A DNA stretch of 64,000 bases from Hymenopus coronatus (GCA_030762935.1 CM060899.1:58702501-58766500); one strand, 5' to 3'; shown: positions 34,243 through 45,915, counted from the stretch's first letter. Notes: generated by a model from the letters alone, not told the origin. A program made the numbers and translations.

Positions 34243-34878
34243 TTTACTTTCTCTAAACATATTATGTACATAGTGTATAGAGAAGGTATTGTAATGCACC
34301 TAAACATTCGATATCGAGACTTCACCGGAAATGGGTGTTTTAGGACCCCATGCGTCAAAAAAAAAAAAAAAAAAAAAGCAGTTTTAGATAAATGTCCGTG
34401 TGTGTGTTTTTTTGTGTGTGTGTCTGTGAGTAGCACAGCTCAAAAACGAAAAATCCGTTAAACACCAAACTCGGTATTTAAGTTCAGTATCTTCCAAGGA
34501 TGTGATATGCATATTTTCAAGAAAATCCCCCCACCCCCAAGTACCCTTTACATGGAAAATTTTTCGAAAATCTTGATTTTCTCAACGGCTCTAACGATTT
34601 TGATTAAAGCGTCGTATATTAAAGATATTTACATGAGGAATGTAAAGTGTATCTTCAATTTTTCTGTGAATAGCCTCTGAAGACATGTTTATGCTGGATG
34701 ATTTTTGCGGAATTTTGCATAACTGATAAACCGTAAGAGTTACACAAAAACTTATTGCACAAAAAATGTAGATCATGTTAAAACACACAATTTCTGTCAC
34801 ATGTGTTTTTTTCGTGGAATTGACCATTTCTGAGATATTCCTTGTTATTGGTTTCAGTTTTAAAATACTTAAGGCTTA
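34243..34878 (-). repeat. Family A, reverse, distal part missing
   Basis: Starts TTACTTTCTCTAAACATATT directly after the previous copy, with an intact palindrome, and stops after GGTTTCAGTTTTAAAATACT. Confidence 0.85.
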
Positions 34879-35262
34879 AAAATCAGAGGTCTAGTCATAC
34901 ACGTCATAGATTTCTGAGGTCAGTAAACTCAGAGCATAAATGTATCACCAGGAGGGAAGAAGCCATACCACAGGTGACAACGAAAACAGCCACGTTCCGG
35001 CTGATATATCCGTCGTTAGCAGCTAAATGGTTAATCAAGCTTTTGATAAATGTGGATATGCTGTAGGGTAGAGAAGGAAGTTAAGCAGATGTTGGCACCT
35101 GTACGTTGTTCAACCTGTGCCAGCAAGTTCAAGGTGAAAGTCGTAAGTGCGACGGGACATAATTATGTTGGCGGCCTGGGGTACAAGTTTCTGTAGGAAA
35201 CTTATTCTACCGCCTTGTGTTAGTGGTTCTCCGTCTGCTGCACAACAATCCAATAGCTTTTT
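34879..35262. other. Unassigned low-repeat sequence
   Basis: Opposing 65- and 66-codon frames overlap here. Neither is recognisable. Confidence 0.35.
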
Positions 35263-35264
35263 AC

Positions 35265-36086
35265 CCTTTTTACTTTCTCTAGCCCGTAGGTATTGTGTTT
35301 TACTCAAATATTCGTTGTCGAGATTTCACCGGAAATACGTGTTTTAGACCCCCAGAAAAAAAATCTACAAACGCGCGCGTCTGTGTGTTTATGTCTGTGG
35401 GCAGCATAGCTCAAAAAGTCGGTAAATACCAAACTTGGTATTTTAGTTTTATATCTTCCAGGGATGCGACACGGAGATTTTGAGAAAAATCCCCCAACCC
35501 TAAAATATCCTTTACATGGGAAAAATTTCGGAAATTTTGATTTTCTCAAAAATGGCTCTAACGATTTTGATTAAAATACCGCATATTAAAGATATTTATA
35601 TGGCAAATAAAATGTGTATCTTGAATGTTCTGAGAATAGCCTCTAAAGACCTCTTTATTCTGAATGAATTTACCTAACTGGTAAACTGTAAAAGATATAC
35701 AAAAACTACTATACAAAAAATGTAAATCAAGTTAAAACACATAATTTATGTCATATATGTTTTTTTCGTTGAATTGACTATTTCTCAGATATTTCTTGTT
35801 ATTTGCTTCAGATTTAAAATACTTAAACTTTTCTCACACACAGTTGTAAATTCCTGGTCCTACATAGAAACGGGTTTTATCCACATGGCTACTAGCTTTT
35901 AGAATATTATTGTTTTAGCCTAGTGTATTCCCTTATTTTCCATCTACTTAGAAGGAAGCAAATAATTAAGACAATTTCTACAAATATTTCTCCCGATTAT
36001 CATAAAGTACATAAAAGAATATGCTTTTTAACAATAATTTGTTACAGCGATGCAGAGAAAGTCATGCGAATGGAACACATCACATT
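35265..36086 (-). repeat. Family A, reverse, near full length
   Basis: Starts TTTACTTTCTCTAGCCCGTA with the palindrome core deleted and ends AGAGAAAGTCATGCGAATGG then AACACATCACATTTT. Confidence 0.85.
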
Positions 36087-36087
36087 T

Positions 36088-36210
36088 TATGTATTCAGTA
36101 GGCCCCAAAACATGTATTTTCGGTGAAATCTTGGTATCGAATTTTTGGGTGGAATACAATCAATACCTTCTTTATATACTATGTATATAGTACGTGCAGA
36201 GAAAGTAAAA
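36088..36210 (+). repeat. Family A, forward, 3' end only
   Basis: From GTAGGCCCCAAAACATGTAT to TATGTATATAGTACGTGCAG then AGAAAGTAAAAA. It sits between two reverse copies. Confidence 0.85.
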
Positions 36211-36876
36211 AGCTTTTCTACAAACATGTCCGTGTGTGTGTATGTCTGTGAGCAGCATAGCTCAAAAACGAAAAGCCTGTTAAATACCAAACTTGATATT
36301 TAAGTTCTATATTTTCCAAGGATGCGATATGAAGATTTTCAACAAAATCCCCCCACCCCCAACTACCCTATACATGGAAAACAGTTTTGAAAATTTTGTT
36401 TTTCTCAAAAATGGCTCTAACGATTTTGAGTAAAATGTCGTATATTAAAGATATTTACATCACAAATAAAATGTATATTTTGAATTTTCTGGGAATAGCC
36501 TCTGAAAACCTCTTCATTGTGGCTGAGTTTTGCAGAATTTTGCTTAACGGTTAAACCGTAAGAGATAGACAAAAATTTAATACACACAATACGCAGATCT
36601 CGTTAAAACACATAATTTAGTCATGAACGTTTTTCTTGTAGAGTTGACCGTTTTCGAGATACTTGTTATTGGTTTCAGTTTTAAACTACCTAATTTTTCT
36701 CTACGGGCCATGCAAAGCGAACCGGGCCTCAATTGTTTCACATAGCGACCAGCTTTAAAAAAAAAAAAAAAATTCTTATCTGGATTAGCATGATGTAGAT
36801 TAAAGAATAATCTTTGTTAAGAATTGTTTTAAATGGAACAGCTAGAGAAAGTTATGTGAATGGAACGCATCAGATT
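36211..36876 (-). repeat. Family A, reverse, internally entered
   Basis: Begins GCTTTTCTACAAACATGTCC inside the element and ends GAGAAAGTTATGTGAATGGA then ACGCATCAGATT. A deletion removes most of the TTGACTATC...GCAAGTAATAAG segment after an A-run near 36756. Confidence 0.85.
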
Positions 36877-37358
36877 ATTTTGTATGTAAGCCTACCATGG
36901 TCAGAGTTCTCCATTTTATTCTCGTATAAGGCCGTTGCACCGTTTTAATCTTGACTTGAAAGCTTTGCACATTTGTGCTCGAACTTAATCTAACTTGATG
37001 GACACAGATGAGGTTGTCTTCTGTTGTTGCTCACAAATCTGATGAGATGTACAGGGAAATGTTTGTTTTGGCATCTGGACGCTCCATTTGGCAAGTCCAA
37101 ACATGAACGTTGCTAATGTGTGTTTATACTTCAGGACTCCACACGAAATAAAAGTAAACAGAAGATATTTTCTAGATGCTATTCCAGGTTTATCGCACTG
37201 AGATCACTGAAGTTTCCACTATTTTTGTATCCTTGCAGTTAATTTATTTACGGTATAGATACATGTTTCTGGAACCCATGAATATTCAGCATTCAAGTTA
37301 CTATATGCACATGGTGATAGGAATCTCCTCGTCGCCCATAGGTGGCACTATAGAAAAA
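36877..37358. other. Unassigned sequence
   Basis: Low-copy, with no coding or RNA signal recognised. Confidence 0.35.
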
Positions 37359-37359
37359 C

Positions 37360-38059
37360 ATCTGATGTGTTCCATTCACATGACTTTCTCTACACCTCTG
37401 CAACAAATTATTGTTAAAAAGCTTATGCTTCTATTTACTTCATTTTAATAGAGAAAAAGTAGCAGAAATAATCTTATTACTTGTTTCCTTGTAAGTAGAA
37501 AGGAAATAGGGAGTATTATAGGCTAAACTGATAATCAAAAGCTGGCTGCAATGTGACTGAAGTTCCTTGGTTTGTATGGACAGGAGTTGACAAATTCCTG
37601 TATGAGAAACGTATAAGTTTTTCAAAGCTGAAACAAAAAAAAAAAAAAAAAAAAAAAAAGGAATATCTAAATAAAAAATCAAATCCACGAAAAAAATGTA
37701 TATGACAAATTGTGTGTTTTAATGTGTACTACATTTTTTGTGTGCTAAGTTTTTGTCCATCTCTTACGGTTTAGCAGTTATGCAAAATTCCATAATTAAT
37801 CCAGAATAAAGTAGTCTTCAGAGGCTATTCCCAGAAAATTCAAGATATACATTTTATTTGTCAGGTAAATATCTTTAATATTCGACATTTTAATAAAAAT
37901 CGTTAGAGGCAATTTTAAGAAAATAAAAAAAAATCGAAAAAAGTTCCATGTAAAGGGTAGTTGGGGGATTTTATTGAAAATCTTCGTGTCGCATCCTCTA
38001 TGGATACCAAACTTAAATACAAAATTTGGTATTTAATGGTATTTTGGTTTTTGAGCCCA

Positions 38060-38093
<34 letters not shown>

Positions 38094-38122
38094 ACACGCA
38101 CGGACCTTTTTGTAAAAATGCT

Positions 38123-38153
<31 letters not shown>

Positions 38154-38268
38154 GTATTTAGGGGGTCCTAAAACATGTATTGCCGATTAAATCTCGGTAT
38201 CGAATTTTTGGGTGGAATACAATACTTCCTCCATACACTATGTACATAGTACGAGCAGAGAAAGTAAA
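37360..38268 (+). repeat. Family A, forward, full length (about 908 bp)
   Basis: Starts ATCTGATGTGTTCCATTCAC and ends ACTATGTACATAGTACGAGC then AGAGAAAGTAA. Two slippage-prone tracts are expanded: CA repeats at 38050-38093 and a T-run at about 38127-38153. An A-run of about 24 lies near 37636-37659. Confidence 0.9.
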
Positions 38269-38395
38269 AAGTATGATTTGCGGACGTGAAAATGATGTAT
38301 TTTGCCCTTGGACAGAATTCAAATTAACGGGTGAAGGAGGGATTTGCGATTTACCTCTCTAATTAAATACTTTTCCCAGCTCGTTGAATAAAAAT

Positions 38396-38999
38396 CAGTT
38401 GTGTTCCATTCACATGACTTTCTCTGCATCTCTATAACAAACTATTTTAAAGAACGGTTTCTTCTATCGGCCAATTGAGATAAACTTTAGCAGAAATGTT
38501 TGTGACATAAATTGTGTGTTTTAAAGAAATCTACATTATTTGTGTTGCATTGTCTTGTCTATCTTTTACGTTAACAGCTATGCAAAATTCAGCAAAATTC
38601 GTGCAAAATGAAGAGGTCTTCAAGCGCATTTCTCAGAAAATTCTATGTATACATTTTATGTATCATGTACATCTCTTAATAAACGGTGTTTTAATAACAA
38701 TTGTTGTAGCCATTTTTGAGAAAATCAGAATTTTGAAGTTTTTGCCATGTAAAGGGTAGCTTGGGTGTATTTCCCTCAAAATCTTCGTGTCACATCCTTA
38801 GAAGCTTGTTTTACCGATTTTTCATTTTTGACACACGCACACAGGCCTTTTTCTAAAAATGCCTTTTTTTTTTTTTTTTGCACTCAGGAGACCTCAAAAC
38901 ATATATTTCCCATAAAATCTCGGTGTCGAATTTTTGGGTGAAATACAATATCTTCTCTATACACTATGTAGGCACATAGCACTTGTAGAGAAAGTAAAA
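38396..38999 (+). repeat. Family A, forward, internally deleted (about 600 bp)
   Basis: Starts CAGTTGTGTTCCATTCACAT and ends TGTAGAGAAAGTAAAAAT. The block between the start region and ACATAAATTGTGTGTTTTAA is missing. Confidence 0.85.
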
Positions 39000-39240
39000 A
39001 TTACCGTATCAGGGAAGGCTAGTTTTGTTTTGTTTGTTTGTTTTCTTAACTATTTACTAGGATAGCAGTACTAGCGCTTACAATAAGAAGAATTTCGTCA
39101 CATCAAATAAAATGTTTATCTAAATTTGGTGAGTGAATTATTCCTAATATTTACATCTTGTAGAACAGATACTTCTTCATTGTTGATATGTATCGGTCTG
39201 ATTACTATTACGACTATGAGTACAACTCAATTACCATCAC
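39000..39240. other. Unassigned sequence
   Basis: Nothing recognised. Confidence 0.3.
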
Positions 39241-39665
39241 CGCACCGAGCCAGGTGGTTCAGGTTTTCGTCTGGGACTGGCATTAGGGAGGTCGTAGGAT
39301 CGATTCTCCGCGGCCGATCTCTCTGAGCCTAGGCGAATGCTGGGGAGGTTTCTTAATTTCCCCGAGCTTCCTATCTCTACATTTCATCCCAGCCGTTCTC
39401 TTTCAGGGTTGCAAGTGTCAGCGAGGACTGCGGTAGAAGCGCCATGCCGTGGAGGTGACTCGCTCTGGAAATACAACTCTCGGCGGCGGATGGCGTTAGT
39501 GGCTGCCTGCGGGCTCCGGGGACTGAGACATGGGCTCCTGGCGCTCTCCGCATCGAAATGAACTGCTTTATGAACTTTTAGGCACCCTCCAATGTGGTTC
39601 TCTCCCTGTCCAGATTTCGGTCGCTCTTTGAAATTACATTCATCTCATCCTCTCCTTCAGGGGTC
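39241..39665 (+). mobile_element. SINE S6, second copy
   Basis: GCCAGGTGGTTCAGG (head), GGATCGATTCTCCGCGGCCG (box B region), GCGAATGCTGGGGAGGTTTC, TTTCAGGGTTGCAAGTGTCA, and the distal TTCATCTCATCCTCTCC. It shares block order with 28686-29100 but differs in the middle. Confidence 0.75.
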
Positions 39666-39715
39666 TGACGTACAATAGACCAATGGCTGCAATGTGGAGT
39701 ACCCCTCCTTAAAAC

Positions 39716-39716
39716 A

Positions 39717-39763
<47 letters not shown>

Positions 39764-39766
39764 CAC
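39716..39766 (+). repeat. CA microsatellite
   Basis: About 22 CA units, then CCCACCACCACCGCC. The His/Thr- and Val/Cys-rich frames here are artefacts. Confidence 0.95.
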
Positions 39767-39849
39767 CACCACCGCCATTAACATTGTATAGGTATATTAT
39801 AAATATAACCAATACTGATGCTACTGGCATTGCGACATTATTTGTTGTG

Positions 39850-40308
39850 TTCTCCTTTAACCTGGTTGCTCATAGCGGACAATGAATGGAATTGGTGTAA
39901 TGATGCTCAAATGGTCTCGGAGTCTATGGAGCTTAAAGTTACTCGACATTCGTCTTCTCAGGACAAGGGAAAACCCAAAAAAAATCCTTATCCGACTAGC
40001 TCACCCTAAGCGGGTTTCGGCCGCGCCGTGGCCGAGTGGTTAGACCACTTGCCTCTCACTAAGGCGGCCTGGATTCGATGTCAAGCGACCGCATGTGGGA
40101 TTTGTGGTGGAAAAAACAGCGCAGGGGCGGTTTTCCCCCGCCATCGCATTCCACCGGTGCTCCATCTTCGTACCATGTATTGTCAGTGTCATCGTTTGCG
40201 GTGCTATAGTAGTAAAAGCGGGCGTTAAACACGTAAAAAAGCGAGATTCGAACTCGCGAGCTGTTGAATGTGAAGCAGACACGCTACCGCTACACTACCC
40301 AGGCCATT
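39850..40308 (-). mobile_element. SINE S4, reverse, split by S3
   Basis: Left part: TTAACCTGGTTGCTCATAGC, GATGCTCAAATGGTCTCGGA, CTCGACATTCGTCTTCTCAG, CTCACCCTAAGCGGGTTTC. After the S3 insertion it resumes GCGAGATTCGAACTCGCGAG and GAAGCAGACACGCTACCGCT, which is the reversed tRNA-like head. Confidence 0.85.
40019..40238 (+). mobile_element. SINE S3 inside S4
   Basis: GGCCGCGCCGTGGCCGAGTG begins a clear class-II tRNA-like head (box A TGGCCGAGTGG), followed by CAAGCGACCGCATGTGGGAT and GTGCTCCATCTTCGTACCAT, with a short A-tail. AAGCGGGTTTC (40008-40018) and AAGCGAGATTC (40239-40249) are the target duplication with two mismatches. Confidence 0.85.
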
Positions 40309-40419
40309 AATGCTATAAATATAACTCACGTTAGAAAGTCTGATTCGAACACTGCCCATGGACCTTATCTTTTAAGTATAGGGGTTTTCTATGTGCAAAT
40401 AAATATTACGTGCGACGAA

Positions 40420-40540
40420 CTGCTTACTTCCCTTACGAAGGAAGCCATACTAAGGATTTTTAGTCCGAAAATATCCGCAGGGATTGAACCCGCAATCTTG
40501 GTAACTAGATCCTAGCATGGTAACCACTACACCTTGGGTG
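40420..40540 (-). mobile_element. SINE S2, reverse 5' half
   Basis: TTCCCTTACGAAGGAAGCCA, TAAGGATTTTTAGTCCGAAA and the reversed head GGGATTGAACCCGCAATCTT with GCATGGTAACCACTAC. Confidence 0.75.
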
Positions 40541-40861
40541 CGAATTTGGTCCCCTGTACAGTAACCCTCCGCACATCTATAGCCGGAACTGCTGCTTTAT
40601 TTTACCGGTTTTCCAAAATTGCTGTAACTTTCTTCAAGTACAAAAGGTTGTGTTAAGAGCACACGTGTTAAAACAGAAGGGCTGCATGAAACATTTACAT
40701 CTGCCACCATTTTTCGTCACCTTCCATTAGGGCTACGTTTCCTGTCTTCTCCCTAGGGAACAGCTGCTCACGTCTGTGTAACTTTTCCCTCTTTTCTCTT
40801 CGTAAATCAACCCTTTAAGGTGACTGGGAAGTCTAAAATGACAAAAGTTGGCATTTTCATT
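40541..40861. other. Unassigned sequence
   Basis: No supported feature. Confidence 0.3.
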
Positions 40862-41158
40862 TTAATGGGTTAACATTCTGATTCTTCCTTTTCAGAATAT
40901 ATATATTCTGAAATTAAAAAAAAAAAAACAAGGAAAAATATGGAAAATTTGCAATGTTGTTGCTTTATAATATGATCAATATATACTATAACATTCACGT
41001 TTGCGGTTCAGAAAGTTCAACTATTTGTTGTATATATGTGCTGAAAATTTCAGTTTTCCAGCTCATATACTTTTTGAGGAAAAGGTACATAAGTATCCAA
41101 AAATGCTGTATGTATATGCATACATATTCTGAACAAGGAAGAATCAGAATGTTAACCC

Positions 41159-41162
<4 letters not shown>
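40862..41162. mobile_element. MITE-like element with about 40-bp inverted ends
   Basis: The left arm from 40864, AATGGGTTAACATTCTGATT then CTTCCTTTTCAGAATAT, matches the reverse complement of the right arm ending at 41161, with about one inserted base and one mismatch over 37-40 bp. The AT-rich interior is about 220 bp with no coding. No clear target duplication was seen. Confidence 0.65.

Positions 41163-41163
<1 letters not shown>

Positions 41164-41192
<29 letters not shown>
41164..41192 (+). repeat. CA microsatellite
   Basis: About 14 CA units directly outside the inverted-repeat element. Confidence 0.9.
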
Positions 41193-41194
<2 letters not shown>

Positions 41195-41207
41195 ATATAT
41201 AACAAAG

Positions 41208-42455
41208 AAACTCGTGTGAATATAACAGATTTTATAGGGTTAATTAAAGTACTGTTATATTCACATTAGTTTCTCTATCTATTCAGTAACTATTGTTACA
41301 AAAAAGCTTATGCTGCTGTGTACTTCATGCTAATAAAGATAAATATTACCAGAAATGGTTTTACTTATATTGCCTTGTAGATAAAAGGGGAATAAGGCAA
41401 TGTACTAGGCTAAGCAATAGTGAGTTATTTTAAGAGCAGGTGGCTATGTGATGGTTTGAAATTTCGTCTTCTTTACATGACCAAGATGAAATATGAAGAA
41501 TGATTTCCTGCTTGAGAACAAGACAAGTATTGGGAAACCTAAACCAGTAACCCAAAAAATCTTGGAATTATTAAAAAAAAAAAAAAAAATCCGACAAAAT
41601 TGTCTGCTTTAATGAGATGTACAGTATTGTGTACTAAGATTTCGTGTATCTGTTACGGTTTATGCAAAAAGCATCCGACATGAAGCCTCGTTAGAGGCTA
41701 TTCCCAGAAAATTCAAGATATACATTTAATATGTCCGGACAATATCCTAAATATACGATACTTTAAAGAAGTCGTTAGAGCCTTTTTAACAGAATCATCT
41801 TCTTCGAAAATGTTCCATGTAAATGGTAGTTTGGAATGGGTGAATTTTCTTCATCGTCTTCGTGTCGAATTCTTGGAAGATGCTTACATAAGTATAACAT
41901 TTCCAACTTATCGTTTTGGGATTTACACGCACACAGACAAATACACACTTTTTTCTCTAAAAAATGCTTCTTCTTTTTTTAAATTCAGGGAATCGCAAAA
42001 CATGTATTTCCGGTGAAATCTCGGTATCGAATTTTTGGGTAGAATACAATACCTTCTCTATAGACTGTACATAGTACGTATGACACCTTGGCACAGCTCA
42101 TTAAGAGCCTTGGCCTACCGCCTACCACCCGGCCGCTGCGTCCCCCATCTCGGTCCATTACAGACGTCATGGATGGGTTGCAGTATTGGGGGAGGGGTGA
42201 GACGTGGTCAGCGCTTCGATCCACCCCCGGCCAGTTAATGGGGCCTTCACGACCTGGAGCCGCTACTTCTCTATCAAGTGGCTCCTCATTTGGCTGTCCC
42301 AGGGACCTCACGAGGCTGAGTGTACCCCGGTCCATGTTTGGAGGAAAAATCCCCACGCCGGTACTGGGAATCGTACCCAGGTCTCCCGCTTGGCAAGCAG
42401 CAACGCTACCACTGCGCTAAGGAGATGACCTACATAGTACGTATAGAGGAAGTAA
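41208..42455 (+). repeat. Family A, forward, with S5 in its 3' hairpin
   Basis: 41208-41233 is a reverse terminal scrap (CGTGTGAATATAACAGATTT). The forward copy starts near 41250 (TGTTATATTCACATTAGTTT then CTCTATC) and runs to CTATAGACTGTACATAGTAC. S5 is inserted inside the terminal palindrome, after which TACATAGTACGTATAGAGGA then AGTAAAA closes the element. Confidence 0.85.
42082..42430 (-). mobile_element. SINE S5, reverse, exact 14-bp target duplication
   Basis: TACATAGTACGTAT is duplicated at 42068-42081 and 42431-42444. Reverse body: ACCCGGCCGCTGCGTCCCCC, GACGTCATGGATGGG, TAATGGGGCCTTCACGACC, and the reversed head TGGGAATCGTACCCAGG with GGCAAGCAGCAACGCTACCA. Forward and reverse frames of 74-123 codons are spurious. 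Confidence 0.9.
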
Positions 42456-42814
42456 AATGAAATAAATTTTATTAAAGTTTGGAATAATTTATATGATTTT
42501 ATTATGAAAATGAATTGTTTTAATTTTTCGCGATTTTTGATCAAATTTCACACCAAATTTCGCCCTTAAAAGGCGTGGGCGATAGGGGAGCTGCGTGCGC
42601 CACCGAGAAATCCATAATGACTCGCTGAAGTATTATGGATGCATAAGAGTTCAGTTACGTCCTATACAGAGCCCAGATTTTATGTGCTAAGAAACTTAAA
42701 AATATTTATTTTTATGAGATAAAAATTAAACAAATATTTGATAAATAATTAAAAATATGACGATAATATTGCGTTGTCTTGAAAGCAGATGTGCTAACGC
42801 AGTTCTTGCATCAT
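42456..42814. repeat. Segmental duplication, copy A
   Basis: ATTAAAGTTTGGAATAATTT, TTTTCGCGATTTTTGATCAA, TTTCGCCCTTAAAAGG, GGGGAGCTGCGTGCGCCACC and GACGATAATATTGCGTTGTC recur in the same order at 43699-44250. Both copies follow a Family A forward 3' end, so the duplication unit included that boundary. Copy A lacks about 210 bp present in copy B. Confidence 0.85.
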
Positions 42815-43559
42815 TTTACTTTCTCTACAGGTACTATGTACATAGTGTATAGAGAAGGTATTGCATTTCACCCAAAATTCCATACTGATATTTCACCGGA
42901 AATACATGTTTTAGGGTCCTCAGTATCCAAAAAGGTGTTTTCAGAAAAAGATCCGTGTGTCTGTGAACACGATAACTCAAAAACGAAAAGTCGATAAAAT
43001 ACCAAACTTGTTATTTAAGTTTAGTATCTTCCATGGATGCGACACGAAGATTTTGACAAAAATCTACCCACCCCAAATTACACTTTACATGGAAAAAATT
43101 TTGAAAATTTTGATTTTCTCAAAAATGCCTGTAACGATTTTAATTAAAATACCGTATATTGAATCTATTTATATGGCAAATAACATGTATATCCCAAATG
43201 TTCTGGGAATAGCCTCTAAAGACCTCTATTCTAAATGAATTTTGCGGAATTTTGTGTAACTGGTAAACTGTAAGAGATAGACAAAAGCCTACTATACAAA
43301 AAATGTAGATCATGTTAAAACACACAATTTATGTCGTATAGGTTTTTTTCCCCGTGGAATTGACCATTTCTGAGATATCTCTTTTTATTTGACTATCGTT
43401 TTAGGCTAGTGTATTCCCTTATTTTCCTTCTACTTACAAGGAAGCAATAAGTAAGGCAATGTATGTTAATGTTTATTTCGATTATTTTAAAGCAGATAGA
43501 AGAATATACTTTTTAACAATAATTTGTTACAGTGATGTAGAGAAAGTCATGTGAATTTT
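42815..43559 (-). repeat. Family A, reverse, near full length
   Basis: Starts TTTTACTTTCTCTACAGGTA with the palindrome ACTATGTACATAGTGTATAG and ends GTAGAGAAAGTCATGTGAAT. The segment between TGAGATATCTC and TTTGACTATCG is shortened. Confidence 0.85.
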
Positions 43560-43698
43560 CTCTATGACATCGAATAAGTTTTTTTTTTTTTTTTTTTTTT
43601 TTTTGATCAGGGATCCTCAAAACGCATTTCCGATGAAATATCGGTTTCGAACACTTTTGGGAGGAATACAATAGCTTATTCTGTACTACAGAAAGTAA
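43560..43698 (+). repeat. Family A, forward 3' end with T-run
   Basis: A T-run of about 26 (43579-43604), then GATCAGGGATCCTCAAAACG, ATGAAATATCGGTTTCGAAC and ACTACAGAAAGTAAAATG. The palindrome is mostly deleted. Confidence 0.75.
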
Positions 43699-44250
43699 AA
43701 TGCGATAAATTGTATTAAAGTTTGGAATAATTAATACTATTTTAATATGAAAAAGAATTGTTTTAATTTTTCACGATTTTTGATCAAATTTCACATCAAA
43801 TTTCGCCCTTAAAAGACATGGGCGATAGGGGAGCTGCGTGCGCCGCCGAGAAGTTCATCATGACTCGCTGAAGTATTGTGGATACCATAACAATTCAGTT
43901 ACGTCATATGCAGAGACCAGATTTTTATGTGTTAAAAATTTAAAAAATATTTATTTTTTATGTGATAAAATTTTAAAAAAACTATTTGGAAAACATTTAA
44001 AATATGTAATAATTTATTTTAAATTAAAAAACACCTATTTGAGCTCCAATACGTATTTCTATAAACTTTCACGCAAACTTGATTTCACTTTGGCATGTTT
44101 AATAAAAATAATTCGCAGACCTAAGATTCACAAACGTTCACTCTTAAACTGGATCCAGACTGAAAAGAAATATATACGGAGTTACGAACTTGGTGGGGAG
44201 TGTTTTGAGACGATAATATTGCGTTATCTCGGAAGCAGTTCTTGTATAAT
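43699..44250. repeat. Segmental duplication, copy B
   Basis: The longer counterpart of 42456-42814. It carries an extra AT-rich stretch of about 210 bp at roughly 43998-44207, followed by GACGATAATATTGCGTTATC. It contains most of a 194-codon frame. Confidence 0.85.
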
Positions 44251-44422
44251 TTTTTTCTTGATTGCGGAAGAATTATTAAAATATGCATTTATTAAAAAAC
44301 AGAAATATTTAATTAAAATCACGGAAAAGTATACAAAATATGAATTTATACATATTTCGGTAATATTTATTTATATTAATTGTTTTGTAAAATATGTGTT
44401 TTTATGTGAAATAAGATTTTGA
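43838..44422 (+). other. 194-codon open frame, probably non-coding
   Basis: The longest frame outside simple repeats and transposases. The product is rich in Lys, Ile, Leu, Tyr and Phe, as chance frames in AT-rich DNA are. There is no domain I recognise. The duplicated copy A does not keep the frame (it has stops and lacks 210 bp), so there is no sign of protein-level constraint. Confidence 0.2.
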
Positions 44423-45039
44423 ATTTATACTTGTGGACTCTCAAGTTTTTTTAGGAATGTACTTCTTTGGAGGAATATCATACAAATCCGGGCCCTGGTC
44501 ATATGTAATAGCGTATTATAGTGTAGTCGACAAAAAGTTTTTAACTTAGAAGGGAAATTTCCACTCGAGAGCTGAAATGTCAAGTCTGTGTGCAGTACCG
44601 TTCTCAGAGGCTGCAGCAATCTGAATCTGTCATCTCATGAGCAGAGCATTGTGTGACAGCCTCTTTGTTCGGAACCCATTCCCTCGCTTCGAATTTCGAT
44701 ATTCCCATCAACCTTCTCTATGAGAAGAGGGGTCTTCGTTTTTAATCTGTTTGCTTTGTGGAATATGAGGCTTATGGCAGTTGATCCGCTAGCAGAAAGG
44801 ATAATGAAGTACTGGACAATATTCTATCGTCTGTTGGAAGTTGTACGCAATCGAAAATGGCTGACCAAGTGGCAAAGAAACGTTTAGTCGAACATGTATG
44901 AGTAAGATTTTTTAGGTGTTTATCTTATAGTTGCCGAGTTTTTACATAAGCATTTGTATGGAATTAACCATTTCCGAGACATACGCTTGTGCGTTTAAAT
45001 CTTTCCACGTTTTAAACAGTGCACTTTGTAACGTGAAAA
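44423..45039. other. Unassigned sequence
   Basis: No supported gene or repeat. Confidence 0.3.
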
Positions 45040-45590
45040 ATTGCATTTTTCTCAAACAGTTTTGATAAAAATTCTGTATATTAAAGCTATTTACATGGGA
45101 AATAAAATGTATATCTTGAATTTTCTCGGAATAGCCTCTGAGTGCCGTTTCATTCTGTATGAATTTTGCATAACTGATATATCAAAGAGTTAGACAAAAC
45201 ATACTACACAAAAATGTATATCTCATAAAAACACTCAAATTGTGAAATACATTTTTTTCGTGGAGTTACCCATTTCCGAGATATTCCTTGTTATTGGTGT
45301 CAGTTTTAAAATACTTAACTTTTCTCATATGGGAATTTGTCAACTCCTGGTCATCCAAAGAAACGTATTTCAATCACATACGATCAGCTTTTAAAACATT
45401 TGCCTATCGCTTTAGCCTAGTATACGCACTTACTTTCGTTCTATGTATCTACTTACAAGGAAGCAGTAATACGTCAATTTCTATTAATGTTTATCTCGAT
45501 TAGCATGGGGTAGATAGAAGAATAAGCTTTTTAATAATAATTCGTTACAGAGATGTAGACAATATTATAATGTGAATGGAACACATAATT
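45040..45590 (-). repeat. Family A, reverse, 5'-side truncated
   Basis: From GCATTTTTCTCAAACAG through GGAATAGCCTCTGAGTGCCG and TTTATCTCGATTAGCATGGG to TATAATGTGAATGGAACACA. Confidence 0.85.
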
Positions 45591-45794
45591 TTTTCCCTTT
45601 ATGCTTTGTAATTAAATACTTATCAATTAATTGTTTTTTCTATAATAATTAAAAAGAATTGATTATGATTAACCTAATAGTCGTTATACAATGAAGCCCG
45701 GCACTTAAAGTACTTTCGACATTACAAATTACCATTGGAGTATGTCATCTCAAAATAATTTGAGATATTCTAGTGGTTCAATTGAAAGGCAGTT

Positions 45795-45915
45795 GGGAAA
45801 GTCAATATTGTAATGGTAGCTCAGCGGTTAGAGTAACTGACGAAGACCAGGATATCCCTGGTTCAAATCCCAACTCCGGCATTGCATTTTTCAGTCTGAC
45901 TCTTCCATTCAAATT
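45795..45915 (+). mobile_element. SINE S8, third copy
   Basis: GGTAGCTCAGCGGTTAGAGT (box A) and GGTTCAAATCCCAACTCCGG (box B), then TTTCAGTCTGACTCTTCC. The tRNA resemblance is good, but the S8-type tail makes this a SINE. Confidence 0.7.

Noticed and set aside
43838..44422. 194-codon frame as a host gene
   Set aside because: AT-driven composition, no domain, and not preserved in the duplicated copy at 42456-42814.
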